Origin: Micromonospora sp. WMMD1120
GTDB taxonomy: Bacteria > Actinomycetota > Actinomycetes > Mycobacteriales > Micromonosporaceae
DNA: 64,000 nucleotides
NCBI RefSeq assembly: GCF_029626235.1
Contig: NZ_JARUBO010000005.1
Span: 5,552,001 to 5,616,000 of the forward strand
Direction of reading: 5' to 3'
This document shows positions 7,005 to 16,182 of this stretch, one piece after another. Numbering within the stretch: position 1 is the stretch's first letter; each line of letters starts with the position of its first letter. Position numbers and translations under genes: made by a program. The notes beneath the pieces are model-generated. The model was not told where the DNA came from, ran no database searches, and worked only from the letters and a program-made list of their open reading frames with translations.

Positions 7005-8759
7005 TCAGGTGACGACGATCCGGGCGTCGTCGGGCAGTCGTCGGGTCGCGCCCCGCCGGTCCAGCAGCTCCAGCAGCGGCACCGCCACCCGACGGGTGGT
7101 GTCCAGCGCCTGCCGGGCCGCGGAGAGGGTGAACGGCTGCGGCAGCCCGGCCAGCACCCGGACCGCGTCGTCGAGCGCGTCGGGCAGCAGCACCACGTTG
7201 TCGGCCAGCCGCAGCAGCGCGCCGGCGCGCACCGCCGCGCCGATCTCCCGGGGACCCAGACCGATCTCCACGAGCCGGTCCGCCTCCGGGGCGCGGAACG
7301 GCCGGTCACCGTACTCGTCGCGGACGCGGCGCACGGCCCGTGCCACCGGTTCGGGCAGCGCGTCGGCGTCCGCCGCGGCGACGCGCCCGGCGTGGATCCG
7401 CAGCGGCGGCCGAACCAGCGCCTCGACCAGCGCCCGGTCGGGCAGGGCGAGGCGCTGACGCAGCGCGTCCACCGGCATGCCCGGCGCCAACGGGTTCTCC
7501 CGCGCGTGCCGGGCGACCTCCTCGGTGACCCTGTCGCGCAGCCGCCGCCAGTGCTCGGGGTCGGCCAGCCAGTCCCCGGCCACCGGCTCGGCGTGCGCCG
7601 GCACCCCCATTCGGCGCAGCGCGCCGGCCCGCACCAGCCCTCGGCGGCGCAACTCACCCGCCAGGTCAGGGTGACCGTCCAGCTCGGCGAGGACCTCGGC
7701 GCGGGCGGCGGCCGCACCCCGGCGGACCAGCGGTGGCGGCGCCACGTCCAGCACCCGCACCCCACCGCTGACGTGGTGCCGGCCCGGGTCCCGCAGCAAC
7801 GCCCGGTCACCCACCAACAACGGCAGCGCACGGGCCAGCCGCAGTCGTACCGTGTCCGGGCCGATCGGTCGGACCCGCGCCGGCACCGCGGCGGACCCGA
7901 CGTGCAGGGTGAGGGTGGCCGGCAGGTCGGCGGCCGGGTCGCCGACCAGTCGAACGTCGAGCAGGTCGGTGTGGTGGAAGCGGCCCGGGGTGAGCAGCGC
8001 GTCGCCCCGGCCCAACCGCTCGCGGGGCGTACCCCGGAGGTTGACCGCCACCCGGGCCACGGCCGTGACCTCCGGTCGGGCCTCGCCCAGCGACTGCAGG
8101 CCCCGGACCCGGACCCGGTCGTCGGCGCCGGCCACCTCCAACTCGTCGCCCACCCGCAGGCGACCGGCGCCCAGGGTGCCGGTGACCACGGTGCCGCTGC
8201 CGCGCACGGTGAAGCTGCGGTCGATCCACAGCCGCACCGGCTCGTCGGGCGTCGGCGCGGGCAGCCGCGCGGCGAGCCGGTCCAGGGCGTCCCGCAGCTC
8301 GTCGAGGCCGGCGCCGGTCCGGCCGCTGACCGCCACCGCGGGCACCGCGCCGAGACTGGTCGTGGCGATCTCCGCGCGGGCGTGGGCCAGCGCCGGCCCC
8401 GGGTCGGCCAGGTCCGCGCGGGTCACCACCAGCAGGCCGTACGCGACACCGAGCGCGTCGAGCGCGGCCAGGTGCTCGGCGGACTGCGGCATCCACCCCT
8501 CGTCGGCGGCCACCACGACCAGCGCCGCCGGCACCGGGCCGACGCCGGCGAGCATGTTCGGCACGAACCGCTCGTGCCCGGGCACGTCGACGAACGCCAC
8601 GGTGCCGCCGGACGGCAACCTCGTCCAGGCGAAGCCCAGGTCGATGGTCATGCCCCGGCGGCGCTCCTCGGCCCACCGGTCGGGTTCCATCCCGGTCAAC
8701 GCCCGGATGAGCGTCGACTTGCCGTGGTCGACGTGCCCGGCGGTGGCGACGACGAACAC
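7005..8759 (-). CDS. selB: Selenocysteine-specific translation elongation factor SelB
   Basis: A 584-residue GTPase that delivers Sec-tRNA to the ribosome at UGA codons marked by a SECIS element. The EF-Tu-like N-terminus has G1 GHVDHGKST (residues 8-16), G3 DVPGHE and a G4-like TRAD. Translational beta-barrel domains follow (RSFTVRGSGTVVTGT), and the C-terminal third is the winged-helix array that binds the SECIS hairpin. The GTG at 8759 lies 2 bp after the selA stop. A longer frame reading into selA adds only Arg-rich nonsense. SelB should act on the formate dehydrogenase mRNA a few kb upstream. Confidence 0.96.
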   Translation of the reverse strand: MFVVATAGHVDHGKSTLIRALTGMEPDRWAEERRRGMTIDLGFAWTRLPSGGTVAFVDVPGHERFVPNMLAGVGPVPAALVVVAADEGWMPQSAEHLAALDALGVAYGLLVVTRADLADPGPALAHARAEIATTSLGAVPAVAVSGRTGAGLDELRDALDRLAARLPAPTPDEPVRLWIDRSFTVRGSGTVVTGTLGAGRLRVGDELEVAGADDRVRVRGLQSLGEARPEVTAVARVAVNLRGTPRERLGRGDALLTPGRFHHTDLLDVRLVGDPAADLPATLTLHVGSAAVPARVRPIGPDTVRLRLARALPLLVGDRALLRDPGRHHVSGGVRVLDVAPPPLVRRGAAAARAEVLAELDGHPDLAGELRRRGLVRAGALRRMGVPAHAEPVAGDWLADPEHWRRLRDRVTEEVARHARENPLAPGMPVDALRQRLALPDRALVEALVRPPLRIHAGRVAAADADALPEPVARAVRRVRDEYGDRPFRAPEADRLVEIGLGPREIGAAVRAGALLRLADNVVLLPDALDDAVRVLAGLPQPFTLSAARQALDTTRRVAVPLLELLDRRGATRRLPDDARIVVT

Positions 8760-8761
8760 CG

Positions 8762-10066
8762 TCAGTCGTCCCCGGGTACCCGCAGCACCGCCGCCCGGAC
8801 GGCCTCGTCGGCGGTGGCGGGCACACAGCGCAGGTCGAGCAGGAGTCGACCGCGCACCACCCGACCGAGCACCGGCTGGTCCCCGGTGCGCAGCGGGCCC
8901 GCGTACCGTTCGGGCAGGCTCAACGCCCACGAGTCCAGCTCCACCCCCGGGCCGCCCCCGCCGCCGACGACAGCGACGGACGGCACCACCTCGGCCTTGC
9001 GGCCGTCCGCGCCGAGCCGGTCGCGCAGCCGTTCCACCCGTCGGCGCAGGTCGCCCGGGTCGGCGTGTAGCGCCGAGCGGGTGGGGGTGTCCGGTCGGTG
9101 CAGGGTGGCGGCGAGCGCGGCCAGGGTGAGCTTGTCCACCCGCAGCGCCCGGGCCAGTGGGTGCCGGCGCAGCCGGTCGACCAGTTCGGCGTTGCCGAGC
9201 AGCAACCCCGCCTGCGGCCCGCCGAGCAGTTTGTCGCCGCTGGCGGTGACGAGCGCGGCGCCCGCCCGCAGGGTGCTCGCCGCGTCCGGCTCGTCGGGCA
9301 GCAGCGGGTCGGCGTCGAGCAGGCCGGAGCCGATGTCGGCGACCACCGGCACCCCGAGGGTGGCCAGGTCCCGGACGCCGACGGCGGCGGTGAAGCCGGT
9401 GATCTGGAAGTTCGACGGGTGCACCTTGAGCACGAAACCGGTCCGCGGGCCGAGCGCGGCGGCGTAGTCGGCGAGCGTGGTGCGGTTGGTGGTGCCCACC
9501 TCGCGCAGCCGCGCGCCGGTGCTCTCCAGCAGGTCGGGCAGGCGGAAGCCGTCCCCGATCTCGACCAGCTCGCCACGGCTGACCACGATCTCCCGGCCCG
9601 CGGCCAGCGCGGTGGCGGCCAGCACCAGCGCGGCGGCGCCGTTGTTGACCACGTGCACCGCGCCCGCGTCGGGCACGGCGGCGGCCAGCGCGTCCAACGC
9701 GTCGCGACCCCGGCGGGCCCGCCGGCCGGTGACCAGGTCCAGTTCGACGTCGGTGTGCCCGGCGGCGGCCACCACCGCGTCCACGGCGGCGGCGGAGAGC
9801 GGGGCCCGGCCCAGGTTGGTGTGCAGCACGACGCCGGTGGCGTTGAGCACCACCCGGGAGCCGGTCGCGGGCAGCGCGGCGACGGCGGCGTCGCGTACCT
9901 CGTCGGGGTCGATCTCGCCGCGCCGGGCCCGCTCCTGCGCGTGGGACACGACCGCCTTGACCCGCTCCCGGCCGAGGGTCACGCTGGCCGCGGCCAGCAG
10001 TGGGTCGGCGAGCAGCGTGTCGGTGCGGGGCACCCGCCGTCGCGGATCCACCGTGGCGTCGCCCAT
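8762..10066 (-). CDS. selA: L-seryl-tRNA(Sec) selenium transferase SelA
   Basis: A 434-residue PLP enzyme that converts Ser-tRNA(Sec) to Sec-tRNA(Sec) using selenophosphate. The family segment RVVLNATGVVLHTNLGRAPLS is recognisable, and the PLP-binding Lys lies in SGDKLLGGPQAG. An N-terminal domain (about 1-70) of the type that binds tRNA-Sec is present. ATG at 10066 is preceded by AGGAG at eight bases. The gene begins only 23 bp beyond the 3' end of the tRNA-Sec gene, so the tRNA is probably processed from the same transcript. Confidence 0.96.
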   Translation of the reverse strand: MGDATVDPRRRVPRTDTLLADPLLAAASVTLGRERVKAVVSHAQERARRGEIDPDEVRDAAVAALPATGSRVVLNATGVVLHTNLGRAPLSAAAVDAVVAAAGHTDVELDLVTGRRARRGRDALDALAAAVPDAGAVHVVNNGAAALVLAATALAAGREIVVSRGELVEIGDGFRLPDLLESTGARLREVGTTNRTTLADYAAALGPRTGFVLKVHPSNFQITGFTAAVGVRDLATLGVPVVADIGSGLLDADPLLPDEPDAASTLRAGAALVTASGDKLLGGPQAGLLLGNAELVDRLRRHPLARALRVDKLTLAALAATLHRPDTPTRSALHADPGDLRRRVERLRDRLGADGRKAEVVPSVAVVGGGGGPGVELDSWALSLPERYAGPLRTGDQPVLGRVVRGRLLLDLRCVPATADEAVRAAVLRVPGDD

Positions 10067-10089
10067 GACGTCATCTCCTGCGGTGCTGT

Positions 10090-10185
10090 TGGCGGAGACG
10101 GACGGGAATCGAACCCGCCTGGCCCGGGTCCCGGACCACACCGGTTTTGAAGACCGGGAGGGGCACCAGCCGCCTGAACGCCTCC
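10090..10185 (-). tRNA. selC: tRNA-Sec (anticodon UCA)
   Basis: Read on the minus strand, the 96-nt gene starts GGAGGCG and ends with an encoded GCCA. The anticodon loop is TTCAAAA flanked by CCGGT/ACCGG, placing TCA as anticodon, which reads UGA. The T-arm is GGGTTCGATTCCC, and between the anticodon and T stems lies a long GC-rich variable arm (GGTCCGGGACCCGGGCC) typical of tRNA-Sec. Length, CCA end and overall plan match bacterial selC. It sits 13 bp after the fdh membrane-subunit gene and 23 bp before selA. Confidence 0.95.
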
Positions 10186-10198
10186 ACCGGACATTCGA

Positions 10199-11338
10199 TC
10201 ACACCGCGGGCGGGGCCGCCTGATCAGATGGAAGTTCCGCGCCGGTCCGCCGCGCATCGAGCCGCGCACGTTGCGGCACCACCGTGTAGCGCGGGTCCCG
10301 GGCGGAGGCGACGCCGCCGTAGAAGATGCCGAACCGGGTCAGCACCGAAGCGGCCAGCAGTGAGCTGCCGGCCAGCGCCCCGACCACCCGGCTGCGCCGG
10401 CCCAGCAGGGCGCCCGCCACCCCGCCGGCGGTGAGCAGCCGCCCGGCGCGCAGCAGCCGGCCCGGCCGGCCCTGCCGGTAGGGCTCGCTGAGCAGACCCA
10501 GGCGGGTCTCCACCCGATGCGCGCCGTACAGCTCCAGGGCCGCGCCGGCCACCGCCATCCGGCGGGCCGGTCCGGCCTGGGCCGGCGGCGCGGCGAGCAG
10601 ACCCACGCCGGCGCCGCTGGCCAGCGCGCTGCCCGCGAAGATCACCGGCAGCTCGGGGTACGCCTCGTGCCAGGACGGCACCGCCGTGTCGGCGAGCAAC
10701 ACCCCGGTGTACGTCGCCAGCGCCGGCGCGGTGCCCGCGGCGAGCAGCCCCGCGGCGTGCCCGATCGGCGGCAGGACCCGACCGGCCAGCCCGAGCACCC
10801 CGTGGCGGGGCAGCGCCCCGGCCGCCTCGGCGATCGCGGCGACGCCGGCCGCCGGCCCGTACGCGGTGAGAATCCAGGTGCCCACCGACATCGGCGAGGT
10901 CGGCTTGGCCACCCGCAGCATGTGGTGGAACCGCGCCGGCCGGCCCAGGTCCCTGATCAGGAAGACGGTGCTGGCGCTGACGGCGGCCAGCGCGGTGACC
11001 CGACCGGCGCGCCGCAACGCGGGCCGGCCGGTCAGTTGCCCACCGGCGGCGAGCAGCGACGAGCCGGCGGCCAGCCCACCGGTGAACAGGTACGCGGCGA
11101 TGTCCCACTTCCACACCGGCGGCTTGAGGATGGGCCGGCCGTAGTACGAGGTGAACTCGGCCTCCGGCACCCGCAGCTCCTCGCCGCCACCGCGCCCCCC
11201 GCGTCGACGGCCCGGGTGGCGGCCGTCCGGCGGGGCGGCCTGCCGCGGCGGGGCGGCCTGCGGGTCGGCGGTGTCGCTGGTCAGCCGGTCGCGGAAGCGG
11301 CGGAACCGGTCGCCCACCTCGGGACGGTACGCGCTCAC
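10199..11338 (-). CDS. NrfD-type membrane subunit of formate dehydrogenase
   Basis: A 379-residue protein with a charged, disordered N-terminus of about 75 residues, then TSYYGRPILKPPVWKWDIAAYLF, the typical entry to NrfD/PsrC proteins, and about eight to nine membrane helices. NrfD subunits anchor molybdoenzyme complexes and exchange electrons with quinone. The GTG at 11338 overlaps the fdhB stop (GTGA). It is the third subunit gene after the catalytic and iron-sulfur subunits. Using an NrfD-type rather than a FdnI-type cytochrome b subunit means haem ligands are not expected. Confidence 0.88.
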   Translation of the reverse strand: MSAYRPEVGDRFRRFRDRLTSDTADPQAAPPRQAAPPDGRHPGRRRGGRGGGEELRVPEAEFTSYYGRPILKPPVWKWDIAAYLFTGGLAAGSSLLAAGGQLTGRPALRRAGRVTALAAVSASTVFLIRDLGRPARFHHMLRVAKPTSPMSVGTWILTAYGPAAGVAAIAEAAGALPRHGVLGLAGRVLPPIGHAAGLLAAGTAPALATYTGVLLADTAVPSWHEAYPELPVIFAGSALASGAGVGLLAAPPAQAGPARRMAVAGAALELYGAHRVETRLGLLSEPYRQGRPGRLLRAGRLLTAGGVAGALLGRRSRVVGALAGSSLLAASVLTRFGIFYGGVASARDPRYTVVPQRARLDARRTGAELPSDQAAPPAV

Positions 11339-12276
11339 GAGGACCCCCCGACGAACACCGCGACGGTCGCCGCCGCCATGGCGAGCGCGGCGAGGCCGGC
11401 GCGTCTCCACATCTTCGGCAGGTCCCGGGTGGTGACGATCGGGTCGGGGGGCAGCCCGTACACCTCGGGCTCGTCGAGGAGCAGGAAGAACGCCCCGTCA
11501 CCGCCGACGCCGTCGTCCGGGTCCTCCCCGTACAACCGCGCCTCGGCAACCCCCCGCTGGTGGAGTGTCGCCACCCGCGCCGCGGCCCGCTCCCGCAGCT
11601 CGTCGAGGGGACCGTACTGGATCGACTCGGTCGGGCACGCCTGCGCGCACGCGGGCGTCATCCCCGCACCGAGGCGGTCGTAGCACAGCGTGCACTTCCA
11701 CGCCCGACCATCACCCTTACGCTGGTCGATCACCCCGTACGGACACGCCGAGATGCAGTACCCACACCCGTTACAGATGTCCTCCTGCACCACCACCGTG
11801 CCGAACTCGGTCCGGAACAACGACCCCGTCGGACACACGTCCAGACACGCCGCATGGGTGCAGTGCTTACAGACGTCCGACATCATCAACCACCGGAAGT
11901 CGGTGCGCTGCTCGGCGCCGGTGTCCCGCCCCGGCGGTCGCGCGCCGGGCATCCCGAGGAACTCCGGGCCCGCGCCGGCGGCGGGAGCGGCGGCGACCGG
12001 CGCGCCGAGCACGTCGGCGGTGCGGGGCTGCTCGACGAACGCGACGTGCCGCCAGGAGTTCGCCGTCAACGCCCCGGTGTTGTCGTACGACATGCCCAGC
12101 AGGTCCAGGCCGCTCTCCGGGACGCCGTTCCACTCCTTGCAGGCGACCTCGCACGCCTTGCAGCCGATGCAGACGCTGGTGTCGGTGAAGAACCCCATCC
12201 GCGGCGGCGCCGACGACCACCCGGCGTCCGGCGCCGGGTCCAGCGGACCGTACAGACTGTTCGGGTCAGGAAGCAC
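11335..12276 (-). CDS. fdhB: Formate dehydrogenase iron-sulfur subunit
   Basis: A 313-residue electron-transfer subunit with four ferredoxin-type Cys clusters: CIGCKACEVAC, CKHCTHAACLDVC, CNGCGYCISAC and CTLCYDRLGAG...CAQAC. It should carry four 4Fe-4S centres between the catalytic subunit and the membrane subunit. A hydrophobic segment near the C-terminus (AGLAALAMAAATVAVFVGG) is the membrane anchor seen in FdnH/FdoH-type proteins. The GTG at 12276 overlaps the end of fdhA by 11 bp and has GGGGAGGAG just upstream, inside fdhA. Confidence 0.93.
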   Translation of the reverse strand: MLPDPNSLYGPLDPAPDAGWSSAPPRMGFFTDTSVCIGCKACEVACKEWNGVPESGLDLLGMSYDNTGALTANSWRHVAFVEQPRTADVLGAPVAAAPAAGAGPEFLGMPGARPPGRDTGAEQRTDFRWLMMSDVCKHCTHAACLDVCPTGSLFRTEFGTVVVQEDICNGCGYCISACPYGVIDQRKGDGRAWKCTLCYDRLGAGMTPACAQACPTESIQYGPLDELRERAAARVATLHQRGVAEARLYGEDPDDGVGGDGAFFLLLDEPEVYGLPPDPIVTTRDLPKMWRRAGLAALAMAAATVAVFVGGSS

Positions 12277-15200
12277 CCGACTCCTCCCCCGTGCCGTCGG
12301 TGACCACCGGCGCGTGCTGACCCGGGGTGATCCCGGCCCGCCGCTGGTAGTCGGCGACCAGTTCCACCAGCGCCGGCCCGGTGGGACGACGTCCGGGCCG
12401 GACGTCGCAGGTGCCGACCTTGCTCTCCTGGATCAGCACGTTCGGGTCGAGGCTGATGCCGAACAGGTCGTTTGCCGAGTCGCCGGTGACCAGGCCCTCG
12501 AACCCGAAGTGGTACGGCAACCACACCTGGTGGATGACCCGCCCGTCCACCCGCAACGGGGTCAACCGGTCGGTCACCAACACCTTCGCCTCGATCACCG
12601 CGCGACCACTGACCAGGTGCGCCCACCCCAGGTGCGCCAACCCGGCCTCGGCGGCCAGGTCCGGTGACACCTCCACGAACATCTCCGGCTGCAACTCGGC
12701 CAACGGCGACACCGTGCGGCTCATCCCACCGGCGGTGTGGTGCTCGGTCAGCCGGCTGACCGTGAACACGTACGGGAACACCTGACTGTGCTCCTGCGGC
12801 GGGCTCGGGTTCACCGAGTTCACCGGGTGCGCGTACATCTTGCGGGTCGGGTTGGCCTGTTGCCGGTACAGCGGGTTGCGCACCGGCGACTCGACCGGCT
12901 CGTAGTGCGTCGGCAGCGGCCCGTCCAGCACGCCGCTCGGCGCGTACAGCCAGCCCTTGCCGTCGCCCTGCATGACGAACGGGTCGTCACCCGCGATGCC
13001 CTCGGTCCCCGACGCGCCGGGTGGCGGCCGGTACGACGGTGGCTTGGTCTTCTCGAAGTCCGGCACGTCGTAACCGGTCCACTCGCCCTTGTCGGCGTCC
13101 CACCACACGTAGCGCTTGCGCTCACTCCACGGGTTGCCGTCCGGGTCGGCCGACGCCCTGTTGTAGAGGATGCGCCGGTTCGCCGGCCACGCCCACCCCC
13201 ACTCGGCGGCCACCCAGTCCTGCTCGTGCCGGGACTTGCGGCGGGCGGCCTGGTTCACGCCGTCGGCGTACACGCCCGTGTAGATCCAGCAGCCGATCGC
13301 TGTGGAGCCGTCCGGGCGCGCCTCGGCGAAGCTGGACAACGGCGCGCCGGTCGTCACGTCGTACCCGTTGATCTCGCGCAGCACCGCCTCGGCGCTCGGC
13401 TCCGCGTGCGGGCCGTGCGTGGGGTAGTCCCAGGTCAGGTCGAGCAGCGCCCGGTCGCGCGGCAGCCTGGAGGCGGCGAGCTTCTCCCGGATCCTCCGAC
13501 CGAGGTGGTAGAAGAACCACAGCTCGGAGCGGGCGTCGCCGGGCGGCTCGACGGCCTTCTCCCGCCACTGCAACAACCGCTGCGTCTGGGTGAACGTGCC
13601 CTCCTTCTCCACGTGCGACGCCGCCGGCAGGAAGAACACCTCGGTCCGGCACTCCTCCGGCACGATCTCCCCGGTGGCCACCTCCGGGCCGTTCTGCCAG
13701 AACGTGGCACTCTCGATCATGAAGAGGTCCCGGACCACCAACCAGTCGAGATTGGCCATGCCCAAGCGCTGCGCCCGACCGTGCGCCGAACCGACCGCCG
13801 GGTTCTGACCGAGCAGGAAGTACCCCTTGACCTTCCCGTCGATCATGTTGAGAACCTGCTGGTACGTGCCGTGGTCACCGGTCATCCGGGGCAGATAGCC
13901 GTAACAGAAGTCGTTCTCCGGGGTCGCCGCGTCCCCCCAGTACGCCTTGAGCAGGCTCGCGGCGAACGACCGCGCGTTGCCCCAGAAGCCCTTCTGCCCC
14001 GGGTGCCGGATGCTGTCCACCCACTCGTCGAAGGTGGGGTGCTCCGCGTGGTGCGGCATCGGCAGGTAGCCCGGCAGCAGGTTGAACAACGTCGGGATGT
14101 CCGTCGAGCCCTGAATGCTCGCGTGCCCGCGCAGCGCCATCACCCCGCCACCCGGGCGGCCCATGTTGCCCAACAACAGCTGGATGATCGCGCCGGTGCG
14201 GATGTACTGCACCCCCACGCTGTGCTGCGTCCACCCCACCGAATAGATCAGCATGCCGGTCCGCTCGCGACCGGAGTTCTCCGTCCACGCCCGCGCCAAC
14301 TCCAGGAACTGCTCCTGCGAGATGCCGCACACCCGCTCCACCATCTCCGGGGTGTAGCGGGCGAAGTGCCGCCTGAGGATCTGGAACACGCAGCGCGGGT
14401 GCTGCAACGTCTCGTCCCGCTCGGTCTGCCCACCGACCGGCGCGCCGTGCGACTCGTGCGTCAACCCCGAGGCGCTGTCCCGCTCCTGCGCGGTGTGCCC
14501 GCTGCCCGACGAGCGCTCGTGCCCCTCGTACTGCCAGCTGTCCTGCACGTACGTGCCGGTCGCCGGGTCGAAGCCGGAGAAGAGGCCGTCACCGTCCTCG
14601 GTGTCGCCGAACTCCTCGCTGACGATCGTCGCCGCGTTCGTGTACGACAGCACGTACTCCCGGAAGTCCAACTCGTTGTCCAGGATGTACCGCACCACCC
14701 CGCCGAGCAGGGCGATGTCGGTGCCCGCCCGGATCGGCAGGTACGAGTCGGCCAGGGCGCTGGTCCGGGTGAACCTCGGGTCGACGTGGAACACCTTCGC
14801 GCCCCGGCGCTTGGCCTCCATCACCCACTGGAAACCCACCGGGTGCGCCTCGGCCATGTTCGAACCCTGGATGACGATCACGTCAGCGTTGGCGATGTCC
14901 TGCTGGAAGTCCGTCGCACCGCCACGACCGAAGCTGGCCCCCAGACCGGGGACGGTGGCGGAGTGTCAAATACGGGCCTGGTTCTCGATCTGGAGCGCCC
15001 CCATCGCGGTGAACAACTTCTTGATGAGGTAGTTCTCCTCGTTGTCCAGCGTCGCCCCACCCAGGCTGGAGAAACCCAGCGTGCGGTTGAGCGGCCGGCC
15101 CTGCGTGTCGACGTCCTCCCAGGTCTGCTCGCGGGCGGCGAGCATCCGGTCGGCGATCATGTCGAGCGCGGTGTCGAGCTCCAGATCCTCCCACTGCGTC

Positions 15201-15535
15201 GAGTACGGGCGGCGGTAGCGCACCCTCGTCTGCCGCAGCGGACTGGTCACCAGACTCTTGCTCGCCGACCCCTTGGGACAGAGCCGACCCCGCGAGATCG
15301 GGCTGTCCGGGTCACCCTCGATCTGGCAGACCTGCCCGTCCTTGACGAACACCCGCTGCCCGCAGCCGACCGCGCAGTACGGGCAAACCGACCGGGCCAC
15401 GCTGTCGGCGGTCTCGGTGCGCGCGGTCAGGCCCGCCGAACGGGCGGACTGCGCAGCCAGGCCCCGGCCGAGCGGGTCCGTGCCGGTGAGCTGCCGGTAG
15501 ACCGGCCAACCCTCGATGAACGTCCGCAAGCCCAT
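12266..15535 (-). CDS. fdhA: Formate dehydrogenase catalytic subunit, selenocysteine-containing
   Basis: A 1,089-residue molybdopterin enzyme if the in-frame TGA at 14966-14968 is read as selenocysteine (Sec190). It oxidises formate to CO2. The 4Fe-4S motif CPYCAVGC...GRLCPKG lies at about residues 50-90. The active-site context ARI-Sec-HSATVPGL matches the ARV-Sec-HGPSVAGL context of E. coli FdhF. A SECIS hairpin follows the TGA, and selC, selA and selB are adjacent. The frame is open on both sides of the TGA and both halves are homologous to one enzyme, so it is not a broken gene. ATG at 15535 has GGGAGGGGG at eight bases. No twin-arginine signal is visible near the start, so the subunit may face the cytoplasm. 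Confidence 0.95.
14938..14952 (-). promoter_or_regulatory. Bacterial SECIS hairpin after the fdhA UGA
   Basis: On the transcript, CCCC and GGGG (plus one U-G pair) form a stem closed by the loop GGUCU. Counting from the U of UGA, the loop occupies nucleotides 22-26, the same distance as in E. coli fdhF, where the GGUCU loop is the SelB contact. The hairpin lies inside the coding sequence, as in other bacterial selenoproteins. Confidence 0.88.
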
Positions 15536-15612
15536 ACCCGACACCCCCTCCCTCGCGAGCGACCCCATGAACATAGGTCACCCGAGACAGGTTCGCGAGT
15601 GGGGAAAGCGAC

Positions 15613-15649
15613 AGCGCCGCCCCCGGCCCGGTGGGTCGGGGGCGGCGCT
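15613..15649 (-). terminator. Perfect 13-bp inverted repeat upstream of fdhA
   Basis: The arms AGCGCCGCCCCCG (15613-15625) and CGGGGGCGGCGCT (15637-15649) are perfect complements with an 11-nt loop. It is 78 bp upstream of the fdhA start. If the fdhA promoter is at about 15722, this hairpin lies in the 5' leader and could act as an attenuator. Otherwise it blocks read-through from upstream. Confidence 0.45.
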
Positions 15650-16080
15650 GGTGTCGGTGTGCAGGTCGCCTCTCGGCGAGTGGCGCGACGCGGCTCCAGC
15701 CGAACGGTATTCCGCGAGGGCAATATAGGTGAGGCCCGGGGACACTGAGTCACACCGACACCCCACACAACCAGCCGACGGTGCCCCTTGTTCCCACCCT
15801 CGTCACTCCTCCCTCGGCGGCGGCGGCCCCGCTGACGACGACATTGCCCAGGGCGGCGGCTTCGCCCGAGGCGGCTTCGCTCGAGGCGGCTTCGTTGCCC
15901 GCACCGCGACTCCACCCCCGGGCCAGCTTCGCGGCGCGGCGACCCACCTGCGCGGCGAGCCCGGGAAACCGGCTCCGCAGGCGCGGCGAGGTATCGCCGT
16001 GGCTCCACGCGGTGGACTCTCGTCCGACCGGCCCGCACCGCGACCTGCGCACGGCCGGGTTCGAGACGCGCGAGCCACGA

Positions 16081-16127
16081 GATCTTGGACAGTTTCCGTC
16101 ACGCGTGAACGGAAACTGTCCAAGATC
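16081..16127. repeat. Long perfect palindrome, GATCTTG family
   Basis: The arms GATCTTGGACAGTTTCCGT (16081-16099) and its exact complement (16109-16127) flank a 9-nt centre CACGCGTGA. It is AT-richer than the surroundings, and no gene spans it. It resembles the arms of the inverted repeat at 33461-33529, so it may belong to a dispersed intergenic repeat family. Confidence 0.75.
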
Positions 16128-16140
16128 GGCGAAAACGCCG

Positions 16141-16174
16141 ACGGGCCGGCACCCGGTCAGGGGTGCCGGCCCGT
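16141..16174 (-). terminator. Terminator hairpin of the first lysozyme-like gene
   Basis: A 14-bp perfect stem, ACGGGCCGGCACCC (16141-16154) with GGGTGCCGGCCCGT (16161-16174), and a 6-nt loop, begin 8 bp after the stop at 16183. The paralogous gene has a matching hairpin at 26051-26086. Confidence 0.8.
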
Positions 16175-16182
16175 GGTGCGGG

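Larger units (their letters stand above)
15536..16182. other. Intergenic region upstream of fdhA, no gene seen
   Basis: About 650 bp between fdhA and the first lysozyme-like gene. It contains a 13-bp perfect hairpin (15613-15649), a possible fdhA -10 box TATATT (15722-15727, minus), three direct copies of a 15-bp unit GGCGGCTTCG+5 (15855-15894), a 19-bp-arm palindrome (16081-16127) and a terminator (16141-16174). Open frames here (for instance 15750-16052, minus) lack ribosome sites and consist of Ala/Glu/Ser or Arg/Pro repeats, so none is called. Confidence 0.5.

Noticed and set aside
6773..7831. A 352-residue minus-strand protein overlapping selB
   Set aside because: Its first 285 residues are a Trp/Cys/Arg-rich shadow of selB; only the last 65 residues (6773-6970) form a credible gene.
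12266..14968. fdhA as a frameshifted or nonsense pseudogene ending at the TGA
   Set aside because: The frame is the same before and after TGA, the context is the known Sec site, a SECIS hairpin is in place and selA, selB and selC are adjacent.
15750..16052. Possible 100-residue protein with EAAS repeats (minus strand)
   Set aside because: No ribosome site at the GTG, no recognisable fold, and the repeat is explained by a 15-bp direct repeat.
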